Origin: Agromyces sp. G08B096
Lineage (GTDB): Bacteria > Actinomycetota > Actinomycetes > Actinomycetales > Microbacteriaceae
Length of the DNA: 64,000 nt
Direction of reading: 5' to 3'
NCBI RefSeq assembly: GCF_040267705.1
Contig: NZ_CP158374.1
Span: 2,170,001 to 2,234,000 of the forward strand
Made by a program: the position numbers and the translations under genes. Positions 16,340 through 23,237 of this stretch are shown in pieces (the stretch's first letter is position 1; every line of letters begins with the position of its first letter). The notes below the pieces were generated by a model. That model had not been told where the DNA came from and did not search any database. It saw only the letters and a program-made list of their open reading frames with translations.

Positions 16340-17332
16340 GTGCAGATCGGGATCATCGGTGCGGGCGCGCTCGGCGGCACCTTCGCGGCGCTCCTCGCCC
16401 GCGCCGGACACGACGTCGAGGTGACCGCTCGTGGAGCGGGGCTCCGCGCGATCCTCGGGAACGGCATCCGGCTCACCGGCGGGTACGGGCAGACGCGGGC
16501 CCGCGTCCGTGCGGGCGAGCGCCTGTCGCGTCGGCCCGACCTTGTGCTGCTGTGCACGAAAGCGCAGGATGCCGCGGCCGCGCTCGAAGACCACCGCGAG
16601 CTCATCGACGGCGTCGACGTCGTCGTCGTGCAGAACGGCCTCGACGGCGTGGAGACCGCGGCACACCTGCTGCCGCACTCCACCTGCGTCGGCCTGCTGT
16701 CGATGATCGCCGCGAACTACACGGAGCCCGGTGTCGTCAGGGTCACCGCGACGGCGGCGAGCTACCTCGGGCGCGGCGACGGCCCGGCCGATGCCACGTC
16801 GCGGCGGCTCGCCGCGCTCCTGTCGGAGGCGGTGCCGGTCGTGGCGATCGCGTCGTTCCGCGGCGCGCAGTGGACGAAGCTCGTCGTGAACATGCTGAAC
16901 GCCGTGCCCGCCATCGTCGGGCGGAGCGTGCAGGAGGTGATCGCCGACCGGGAGCTCCGCCGGGTGGTCACCGCCTCGATGCGCGAGTGCGCGCGAACCG
17001 GCATCGCTCGCGGCGCCCGCTTCGGCGCCCTCAACGGACTCGGCGATCGGCGGCTGCGTCTGTTCGCACGGCTCCCGCTCGCACTCGGCCAAGTGCTGCC
17101 GTGGATGATGGCCCGCCGCATGGGCGAGGTCCCCAATCTCGGGTCGACGCAGCAGAGCGTTCGGCGCGGCCAGGAGACCGAGGTGGATTTCTTGAACGGT
17201 GCCGTGGTGCGGGAGGCCGCCGCAGCCGGCCTCGAGGCTCCCGTGAATCGCGCGCTCACCGCGCTCGTGCACGAGGTGGAGCGAGGCGGCTTCCTCGACC
17301 GTGAACGCGTGCTTCGCGCCGTCGACGTCTGA
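16340..17332 (+). CDS. Ketopantoate reductase family protein (PanE/ApbA-like)
   Basis: A 330-residue NADPH-dependent 2-oxoacid reductase; the best-known member reduces 2-dehydropantoate to pantoate. Seen: an N-terminal Rossmann motif (IGIIGAGALGGTFAALLARAG reads from residue 3), the QNGLDG substrate loop (about 102-107) and the conserved lysine/asparagine of WTKLVVNMLNAVPA (about 181-194). Several paralogues of this family act on other substrates and no pan gene is nearby, so I withhold a gene symbol. The GTG start is set by the -10 element 6 nt upstream. Confidence 0.82.
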   Translation: MQIGIIGAGALGGTFAALLARAGHDVEVTARGAGLRAILGNGIRLTGGYGQTRARVRAGERLSRRPDLVLLCTKAQDAAAALEDHRELIDGVDVVVVQNGLDGVETAAHLLPHSTCVGLLSMIAANYTEPGVVRVTATAASYLGRGDGPADATSRRLAALLSEAVPVVAIASFRGAQWTKLVVNMLNAVPAIVGRSVQEVIADRELRRVVTASMRECARTGIARGARFGALNGLGDRRLRLFARLPLALGQVLPWMMARRMGEVPNLGSTQQSVRRGQETEVDFLNGAVVREAAAAGLEAPVNRALTALVHEVERGGFLDRERVLRAVDV

Positions 17333-17341
17333 GGACGCCGA

Positions 17342-17369
17342 AAGGGGGCCCGGCGAACCGGACCCCCTT
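17342..17369. terminator. Bidirectional terminator between convergent genes
   Basis: A 12-bp stem with one C-A mismatch (AAGGGGGCCCGG against CCGGACCCCCTT) and a CGAA tetraloop. It lies 9 nt after the reductase stop and 23 nt past the stop of the wall protein gene, so it can end both transcripts. Confidence 0.75.
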
Positions 17370-17392
17370 CGGGCTGATCAGGCCGACGCGGG

Positions 17393-19837
17393 TCAGGCCT
17401 TCGTGTTGCGGCGGAGGCGTGCGATCACGAGGAACGCGACACCCGCGACCACGATGATGCCCGCGACGATCGCGATGGTCGCCCCGGCGAAGCCGGTGCT
17501 CGCGAGGCCCTTCCCCTGCCCCGTGACGGCCAAGGCGCTGCCGTCACCGGAGCCGGAGCCGCCGGGGCCGGAGAGGCAGTTCGGCGTGGCCGGCGGATAG
17601 GCGAGGCCGACCCCGAGCTCGGGGTTCACCTGCAGCGTGGCCGAGGTGAGCGAGCGGGTCCAGGCGTAGTTGCCGTCGGTCTCGACCCAGAAGCCGTCGG
17701 CCGTCTGCTCCCACCCGGGCCAGCCGGTCGGGTTGCCCTGCTCGTCGACGCTGGCGCCGGGCCAGAGGATGCGGCCGGAGAGCTTGCCGTTCTCGTCGAG
17801 CTCGCCGAGCTCGAGGGTCTCGCTGTTCGTGCCGTCGCTCAGCACGAGCTTCACGAGACGACTCGTCGACTGGGCGTCGGGGTCGGTCAGCACGACGTCG
17901 AAGACGATCCACGGGGCGTTCGCGAGGCAGGTGCCGGCCGCGATCGACCCGGCGAGGCTCGGCTCGGCACACGGCTCGTCGGAGAACTCGTACGCGAACT
18001 GCTTGGTGGTGCTGCCGTCCTCGAACTCGAAGCCCGCCGTGGTCGTGGCGACGGCGATCGCCGCCCCCTCGGTCTCGTCGCCCTCGATGGTCCAGGTCAC
18101 CTGGTCGGTGTCGGCGGGCAGGACGATGCGGTCATCGTCGACGCCGCAGACGTCTTCAGACGCCGCCGCGGCGGGCACGGGCACCTCGACGGGGCAGGGC
18201 TCGTCGGTGAAGGTGTATGCGAACTTGCGCTCCGTGGTGCCGTCCGCGAACTGGAACCCGGGCTTGGCGGTGGCGACCGCCGTGGCGGCCCCGGTCGTCA
18301 CGTCGCCGTCGAGCCGCCAGACGAGCTGCTCACTCTCGCCCGGGAGCAGCACCTGGTCGCCGGCCACGCCGCAGACGTCGACCGCGGCCGGCTTCGCCGG
18401 CACTTCGATCACGACCGGGCAGGGCACGTCGGTGAACGTGAAGTCGAACCGCTTCACCGTCGCCCCGCCGGGGAAGGCATAGCCGGGCTGAGCGGTCGCG
18501 ACCGCGGTCGCCGCACCGCTCGCGGGCGTGCCCTCGATCGTCCACACGATCTGCGCGGTCGACGGCGGCAGGATGATCTCATCACCGGCGCCGCACACGT
18601 CGCGGTGCTGCGGCGCGGTCGGCCACTCGAGCTCGGTCACGCACGGCACGTTCGTGAACGCGAACGGGAACCGTGCCGTGGCTGCGCCACCCGGGAACAC
18701 GAAGCCGTCCTTCGCGGTCGCGACCGCAGTGGCGGAGCCGGTCTTGGGGTCTCCCTCGACGGTCCAGGCGATCTCGGCGGTGTCGGCGGGCAGCACGATG
18801 GCGTCGTTCAGCACGCCGCACTCGTCGATCTTGCCGGGGCGGTCGGGGGCGGGAATGACGGTATCACCGCAGGTGACCTCGCCCTCCCAGTGGTAGTTCG
18901 TGCCGTCGACCTGCACCCACTCGATCGTCCAGGTGGAGGGAGCCGGCTTCGGCCAGTTCGCGTGCGAGGCGTAGACGAACGTCTGCGTGCCCGACCAGCG
19001 GCCGTCGTTGTTGTGGAAGTTCAGCGTGGTCCGCTGGCCGTCGAGCACGACGCGGATGTTGACGTCGTTGCCGGTCACGCCCTTCGGATAGATCACCGTC
19101 AGCGCCTCGCAGGTCGGCGCGGCGTAGCTCCAGTTGTGGTCGTCGACGTAGCGCACGGAGTAGTGCGAGATGTCCTTCTTGCTGGAGTGGGAGATCGTGA
19201 CGGTCTTCGACGGCGGGTCGATCGTCGTGTACTCGGGGCCCTGGCCCTGCTTGATCGAGCCCGCCTTCACGCACACCTCGGCGATGAGCTTGCCCTCGGG
19301 CGCGGTGATCGTGTGCGTGGCACCCGTCGCGTCCGTCAGGTGACCGGTGTCGAGCGGGTCGCAGACCTTGTCGTTGCCGCTGCCGCCGCCGCAGTCGCCC
19401 TTCACGGTGATCGTCTTCGAGTCGGAATCGGGTCGTGCCCCGTCCCAATCGAGCTCCACCTCGAGCGAATACGTGCCGGCCGCGACTCCGCGCTGCACGA
19501 AGCTCTTCGTCTCGGCCTTCCCGAGCTTGGTCCCGACCGCGACGACCTTCTTGTTCGACGACGCAGTCACCTCCGCGGTCTTGTTCCGCTCGGAGTTGTT
19601 GACCGTCCAGGTGATGTCGAAGGCGCCGGTCTCCGGGTTGCACTCGTAGGAGGCGCCGACCGTGGCGTGGTGCGCCGATGCGGGCGCCGCGGCCCCGACG
19701 ACGGAGAGGCCGGCGCCCAGCAGGACGGCGGCGACGGTCGCCGCGAGGCGGCGAAGCGGGTGCCGCTTCCGTGCGCGGGCGCGCGACGGATCGGCACCGG
19801 TGGCGGATTGCGCCCTGCGGGCGCGCGAGATGCTCAT
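17393..19837 (-). CDS. LAxTG-anchored cell-wall protein with four tandem repeats
   Basis: An 814-residue secreted surface protein. It has a basic N-terminus and Sec signal (hydrophobic core about 30-50, cleavage likely after APASA), an N-terminal region of about 280 residues, four tandem repeats (about 338-623), a further domain (about 625-760), then LASTGFAG, a hydrophobic helix and a basic end (ARLRRNTK). LAxTG is the signal used by actinobacterial class E sortases, so it should be covalently fixed to peptidoglycan. Each repeat has a Cys near its start and end. The ligand and role are unknown. ATG at 19837 is chosen as the first Met giving a normal signal peptide; in-frame Met codons lie upstream. 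Confidence 0.85.
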   Translation of the reverse strand: MSISRARRAQSATGADPSRARARKRHPLRRLAATVAAVLLGAGLSVVGAAAPASAHHATVGASYECNPETGAFDITWTVNNSERNKTAEVTASSNKKVVAVGTKLGKAETKSFVQRGVAAGTYSLEVELDWDGARPDSDSKTITVKGDCGGGSGNDKVCDPLDTGHLTDATGATHTITAPEGKLIAEVCVKAGSIKQGQGPEYTTIDPPSKTVTISHSSKKDISHYSVRYVDDHNWSYAAPTCEALTVIYPKGVTGNDVNIRVVLDGQRTTLNFHNNDGRWSGTQTFVYASHANWPKPAPSTWTIEWVQVDGTNYHWEGEVTCGDTVIPAPDRPGKIDECGVLNDAIVLPADTAEIAWTVEGDPKTGSATAVATAKDGFVFPGGAATARFPFAFTNVPCVTELEWPTAPQHRDVCGAGDEIILPPSTAQIVWTIEGTPASGAATAVATAQPGYAFPGGATVKRFDFTFTDVPCPVVIEVPAKPAAVDVCGVAGDQVLLPGESEQLVWRLDGDVTTGAATAVATAKPGFQFADGTTERKFAYTFTDEPCPVEVPVPAAAASEDVCGVDDDRIVLPADTDQVTWTIEGDETEGAAIAVATTTAGFEFEDGSTTKQFAYEFSDEPCAEPSLAGSIAAGTCLANAPWIVFDVVLTDPDAQSTSRLVKLVLSDGTNSETLELGELDENGKLSGRILWPGASVDEQGNPTGWPGWEQTADGFWVETDGNYAWTRSLTSATLQVNPELGVGLAYPPATPNCLSGPGGSGSGDGSALAVTGQGKGLASTGFAGATIAIVAGIIVVAGVAFLVIARLRRNTKA
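17969..18826 (-). repeat. Four tandem 71-residue repeats in the wall protein
   Basis: Each unit runs about 214 nt and follows the pattern D-x-C-G, then LPxxT, W-T-x-E-G, ATAVATAxxGFxFxxG, F-x-F-x-F-x-x-x-PC. Copies two to four share the most identity. The paired Cys suggest one disulphide per unit, as in Ig-like stalk domains (inference). Confidence 0.85.
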
Positions 19838-20002
19838 GAGGTGTCTTCTCCAGGGGTCCATCGGCACGCCGAACCTCGGTGAGGACACGATCGTCTGCAG
19901 GAGCAGCTGGGCACGGCGCGATGGGGTCGCGCGGCCGCGGTCGGGTCATTCGGGTGGAGCGGGGGGCGGGGCTCGGAATGCCAGGGGGATGGCAGTGGAC
20001 TC

Positions 20003-20008
20003 AGTATG
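20003..20008 (-). promoter_or_regulatory. Possible -10 element for the wall protein gene
   Basis: The 263-nt gap 19838-20100 holds no gene. On the minus strand CATACT lies about 166 nt upstream of the wall protein start, within the least GC-rich part of the gap. A long leader would follow. Weak, single-element evidence. Confidence 0.3.
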
Positions 20009-20057
20009 GCGAAGAATCGGGAGTTCCACCCCGTTTTCGTGAGGTGGTTGTGGAAAT

Positions 20058-20075
20058 GTCCCCCTTTTTGGGGAC
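20058..20075 (-). terminator. Weak hairpin after the uridine kinase-like gene
   Basis: GTCCCC and GGGGAC pair around a 6-nt A-rich loop, 25 nt after the stop of the minus-strand kinase gene. The stem is only 6 bp, so this is tentative. Confidence 0.35.
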
Positions 20076-20100
20076 CGGCCACAAAGCAGGCGAGGAGGCT

Positions 20101-20712
20101 TCAGGTTTCGTCCGGGCGCCGTTCCCCGGAGCGCCGAGGATGCGCCGGATCCCCGAGATCGACCACCACGTCGGCGACGGTGCGCGGGTCGCGCGTCGCG
20201 TAGGCCAGCAGGTCTGCGGCATCCGTGGGGTCGCCGTCGATCGCGATCCGGAAGTCCCAGAGGCCGGTCAGCCGCTCGCGGAGCAGGAACCGGCCGTCGA
20301 TGACGAGGATCGCGTCTTCCGGCCCGGTGATCCACTTCGGTTCGACCCAGGCGTCGCGCGACGGATCGAAGACCCGGGTGACGAACGCCGCCGAACCGGC
20401 CAGCCGGAAGGGCTCGACGAGTGCGCGGCGCAGGGCCGACTCGTCGTACCCGTAGCCGAAGTACCGCTCCGGCGTGTCGGGGCCGTAGGCGGCCTGCGCC
20501 TCGCGCGAGCGGTGGAAGTCCTCCATGCGTGCGCGGAACACCGTGTGCTCCCGCTCCATGAGGACGTCGCGGAGGTCGTCGGCGAACGCGGACTTCCCGC
20601 TCCGCAGCGGCCCGTCGACGGCCACGATCATCCGGCCGCGACCGTACCGGTCGAGGATCTCCCCGGCGAGCTCGCGCAGGAACGCCACCCGAGGATTCGT
20701 CACCAGCCGCAT
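20101..20712 (-). CDS. Uridine kinase-like P-loop protein
   Basis: A 203-residue P-loop NTPase resembling the uridine kinase/phosphoribulokinase family. The Walker A loop is DGPLRSGKSAFADDL (about 33-47), followed by FRARMEDFHRSRE, which corresponds to the nucleoside-binding DDFY region, and VIDGRFLLRE, corresponding to the EGP strand. The substrate is uncertain, as members of this branch are often annotated only as uridine kinase. The ATG at 20712 is 6 nt after a -10 element. It is transcribed divergently from mutY with 47 nt between the starts. Confidence 0.78.
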   Translation of the reverse strand: MRLVTNPRVAFLRELAGEILDRYGRGRMIVAVDGPLRSGKSAFADDLRDVLMEREHTVFRARMEDFHRSREAQAAYGPDTPERYFGYGYDESALRRALVEPFRLAGSAAFVTRVFDPSRDAWVEPKWITGPEDAILVIDGRFLLRERLTGLWDFRIAIDGDPTDAADLLAYATRDPRTVADVVVDLGDPAHPRRSGERRPDET

Positions 20713-20718
20713 GCTCCG

Positions 20719-20724
20719 AGCGTA
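20719..20724 (-). promoter_or_regulatory. -10 element of the kinase gene, leaderless
   Basis: TACGCT on the minus strand, 6 nt before the ATG at 20712. It forms a mirror pair with the identical mutY -10. Confidence 0.6.
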
Positions 20725-20747
20725 GCGGCGCGGCCGCCGCGCGCGCC

Positions 20748-20753
20748 TACGCT
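20748..20753 (+). promoter_or_regulatory. mutY: mutY -10 element, leaderless
   Basis: TACGCT followed by GGTGGG and the ATG at 20760. The spacer is G-rich but too short for a ribosome-binding site. Confidence 0.6.
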
Positions 20754-20759
20754 GGTGGG

Positions 20760-21653
20760 ATGCCCCGCCCCGCCGATCGCCGCGACGAGCTCGCGCGCCG
20801 GGTCGTCGCCTGGTTCGCGGATGCCGCGCGGCCGCTGCCCTGGCGGGCCGCCGATGTGTCCCCGTGGGCGGTGCTGGTGAGCGAGTTCATGCTGCAGCAG
20901 ACCCAGGTCGCACGGGTCGTGCCCCGCTGGGAGGCGTGGATCGCGCGCTGGCCGACGCCCGCCGCGCTCGCGGCGGAGCCGCCGGCGGAGGCGGTCCGAG
21001 CGTGGGATCGGCTGGGCTATCCGCGGCGTGCGCTCTGGCTGCATCAGGCTGCCGTCGAGCTCGTCGAGCGGCATGGAGGCGAGGTGCCGCGAGATGTCGA
21101 GGCACTGCTGGCCCTCCAGGGCATCGGGCCCTACACGGCCCGCGCCGTCGCCGCATTCGCATTCGGCGAGCGGCATCCCGTCGTCGACACCAACACGCGC
21201 CGGGTGATCGCCCGATCCGTCGAGGGACGCGCGATCGCGGGAGCGCCGTCCGCGGCGCGCGACCTCGCCGCGATGGCGGAGCTGCTGCCGACGGATCCGG
21301 TGGCCGCGCGCGCCTTCAACGCCGGGGCGATGGAGCTCGGTGCCACGGTGTGCACGGCTCGGGCGCCGCGGTGCGACGTCTGTCCGATCGCCGACCTCTG
21401 CGCGTGGCGCGCCGCCGGCTTCCCCGCGCCCGAGGGAGTGAGTCCGCGCCGCCAGGCCCGCTTCGAGGGCAGCGATCGTCAGGTGCGCGGTCTCGTGCTG
21501 CGCGAGCTGCGCGCTGGCCACCATCCGGTCTCCCGCGACGCGCTCGCGGAGGTGTGGCCCGATGCCGGTCAGCTCGATCGGGCGATCGCCTCGCTCGTCG
21601 CCGACGGACTGGCGGTCGTCGACCCCGACGGCTACGCACTCCCGCACACCTGA
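20760..21653 (+). CDS. mutY: A/G-specific adenine glycosylase
   Basis: Removes adenine mispaired with 8-oxoguanine, protecting GC-rich DNA from oxidative transversions. The 297-residue protein has the catalytic Glu42 (SEFMLQQTQV), the helix-hairpin-helix LQGIGPYTARAV (about 119-130), the catalytic Asp143 (VVDTNTRRVI) and the four iron-sulphur cysteines Cys198, Cys205, Cys208 and Cys214 in the C-x6-C-x2-C-x5-C pattern. It is shorter than E. coli MutY because the C-terminal NUDIX-like 8-oxoG recognition domain is replaced by a short 70-residue end, which is common in actinobacteria. Confidence 0.95.
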   Translation: MPRPADRRDELARRVVAWFADAARPLPWRAADVSPWAVLVSEFMLQQTQVARVVPRWEAWIARWPTPAALAAEPPAEAVRAWDRLGYPRRALWLHQAAVELVERHGGEVPRDVEALLALQGIGPYTARAVAAFAFGERHPVVDTNTRRVIARSVEGRAIAGAPSAARDLAAMAELLPTDPVAARAFNAGAMELGATVCTARAPRCDVCPIADLCAWRAAGFPAPEGVSPRRQARFEGSDRQVRGLVLRELRAGHHPVSRDALAEVWPDAGQLDRAIASLVADGLAVVDPDGYALPHT

Positions 21654-21682
21654 GGCATCTCGTCGCCGCGCGATGTGCGATC

Positions 21683-22618
21683 ATGCAGAGCGTGATCACG
21701 GCACCGCGGCCGACGCCCAACCCCGACGACCTGCTCGTCCTGCTCGCCGTCGCCCGAGCCGGCCGCTACACCGCTGCGGCCGCGCAACTGGGCCTCAACC
21801 ACACCACCGTCGCGCGACGCATCGAGGCGCTCGAAGGCTCGCTCGGCGGTCGGGTGCTGGCGCGCGGCGCGTCCGGCTGGGTGCTGACCGCCCTCGGCGA
21901 GCACGCGGTCTCCGCCGCCGAAGGCGTCGAACGCGCGATGCGCACCCTCGACCCGGGGGCGGCCACCCTCGCCGGAACCGTGCGCCTCTCGGCCACCGAC
22001 GGCTTCAGCGGGTTCATCGCTGCGCCGGCCCTCGTCGCCGTGCGACGCGAGCACCCAGACGTGGCGCTCGAGATCGTCGCGGCGACCCGGCGGGCCGCAC
22101 AGCAGCGCGTCGGGGTCGACCTCGAGGTCGTCGTCGGGCGCCCCCACGTGCACCGCGCGGAGGCGACGCACCTGGCCGACTACGTTCTCGGCACGTACGC
22201 CAGCCGCGCGTACCTCGAGCGCCACGGCACCCCGGCCACGCCCGCCGACCTGGCGCGGCATCCGCTCGTGTACTTCATCGAATCGATGCTGCAGGTCGAC
22301 GCGCTCGACGACGCCCGCGGCGCGATCCCCGACCTGCGCGACTCCGTGTCGAGCACGAACGTCTACGTGCACGTCGACGCCACCCGCGCGGGCGCGGGCA
22401 TCGGGCTGCTGCCGGCCTTCCTCGCCGACCGGCACGACGATCTCGTGCGCCTCTTCCCCGGCGAGATCGAGGCGCGACTCCCCTACTGGCTGGTGAGCCG
22501 GCCAGAGGCGCTCCGGCAGCCCGTCGTCCTCGCGTTCATCGCCGCCATGCGCCGGCGCATCGAAGACGTACGGCCCGCACTGCTCGGCCTCCCGAACCGA
22601 GTCGCCGCCCCCGAATGA
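21683..22618 (+). CDS. LysR-family transcriptional regulator
   Basis: A 311-residue LysR-type regulator with an N-terminal winged helix-turn-helix (about 16-75; AGRYTAAAAQLGLNHTTVARRI) and a C-terminal effector-binding domain (about 100-300). The HTH resembles the group that acts as single-gene regulators near transporters, but no divergent target lies next to it: mutY ends 29 nt upstream in the same direction. The start is uncertain between ATG 21683 and GTG 21692, and neither has a Shine-Dalgarno site. The target and inducer are unknown. Confidence 0.88.
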   Translation: MQSVITAPRPTPNPDDLLVLLAVARAGRYTAAAAQLGLNHTTVARRIEALEGSLGGRVLARGASGWVLTALGEHAVSAAEGVERAMRTLDPGAATLAGTVRLSATDGFSGFIAAPALVAVRREHPDVALEIVAATRRAAQQRVGVDLEVVVGRPHVHRAEATHLADYVLGTYASRAYLERHGTPATPADLARHPLVYFIESMLQVDALDDARGAIPDLRDSVSSTNVYVHVDATRAGAGIGLLPAFLADRHDDLVRLFPGEIEARLPYWLVSRPEALRQPVVLAFIAAMRRRIEDVRPALLGLPNRVAAPE

Positions 22619-22657
22619 GACGAGGGATGCCCCGGGCGGGGCATCCCTCGTCTCATT
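22614..22657. terminator. 20-bp perfect hairpin terminator containing the LysR stop codon
   Basis: Arms 22614-22633 and 22638-22657 are perfectly complementary, with a GGGC loop. The left arm includes the TGA stop of the LysR gene. It serves as a terminator in both directions between the convergent LysR and rbfA genes. Note the GGATGCCCC/GGGGCATCC core. Confidence 0.85.
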
Positions 22658-22675
22658 CCGTCCACAGACGGCGGG

Positions 22676-23173
22676 TCAGCGTGCGCCGCCCGCCTCCGCG
22701 TCGTCCGCGAGGTCGGATGCCTCGTCGTCGAGCTCGTCGTCGAAGTCGTCGAGGTCGCGCGGCTTGACGTACGGGTCGGCTTCGCCGGCGTACTCGGCCG
22801 AGCTCGCGAGGCTCGCGGTCTCGGCGTCACGGGTGCGCGCCTCGCGCAGCAGCGACTCGATGTGCTCGGCGTTCTCGGGGATCGCGTCGAGGATGAACTC
22901 CAGCGTCGGAGTGAGGCGTGCCGTGATGTTCCGGCCCACCTCGCTGCGGAGCATCCCCGTCGCCGCCTTCAGCGCCGCGGCGGAGTCGTTGCGCTCCTCC
23001 TCCGTGCCGTAGACGGTGTAGAAGATCGTGGCGTGCTGGAGGTCGCCGGTCACCCGCACATCCGTGATCGTCACGAACCCGAGGCGGGGATCGCGCAGGC
23101 CCTTGTCGAGCCGGCGGGCGACGATCTCCTTGATGCGGTCGGCCATCTTCCTGGCCCGCTGCGGGTCAGCCAT
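22676..23173 (-). CDS. rbfA: 30S ribosome-binding factor A
   Basis: Assists late 16S rRNA maturation and binds the 30S subunit. The 165-residue protein has the KH-like RbfA core (RKMADRIKEIVARRL, DPRLGFVTITDVRVTGDLQHATIFYTV, TPTLEFILD) in the first 115 residues. A C-terminal acidic tail of about 50 residues follows, rich in Asp and Glu, which is longer than in E. coli. An AGGCAGG ribosome site precedes the ATG. A strong hairpin separates it from infB upstream, so expression relative to infB is likely reduced or independently driven. Confidence 0.95.
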   Translation of the reverse strand: MADPQRARKMADRIKEIVARRLDKGLRDPRLGFVTITDVRVTGDLQHATIFYTVYGTEEERNDSAAALKAATGMLRSEVGRNITARLTPTLEFILDAIPENAEHIESLLREARTRDAETASLASSAEYAGEADPYVKPRDLDDFDDELDDEASDLADDAEAGGAR

Positions 23174-23199
23174 GGGTGCCTGCCTTTCCGGGAGGTCGA

Positions 23200-23232
23200 A
23201 ACGGGGGCGGCGGATGGACCGCCGCCCCCGTT
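23200..23232 (-). terminator. Strong hairpin between infB and rbfA
   Basis: A perfect 14-bp stem of almost only G and C (arms 23200-23213 and 23219-23232) with a 5-nt loop begins 5 nt after the infB stop. It looks like an intrinsic terminator or attenuator inside the infB-rbfA pair. Confidence 0.75.
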
Positions 23233-23237
23233 CGGGA

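Noticed and set aside
17969-18826. Tandem DNA repeats as a possible mobile or CRISPR element
   Set aside because: The repeats are in frame inside a surface protein and diverged at nucleotide level.
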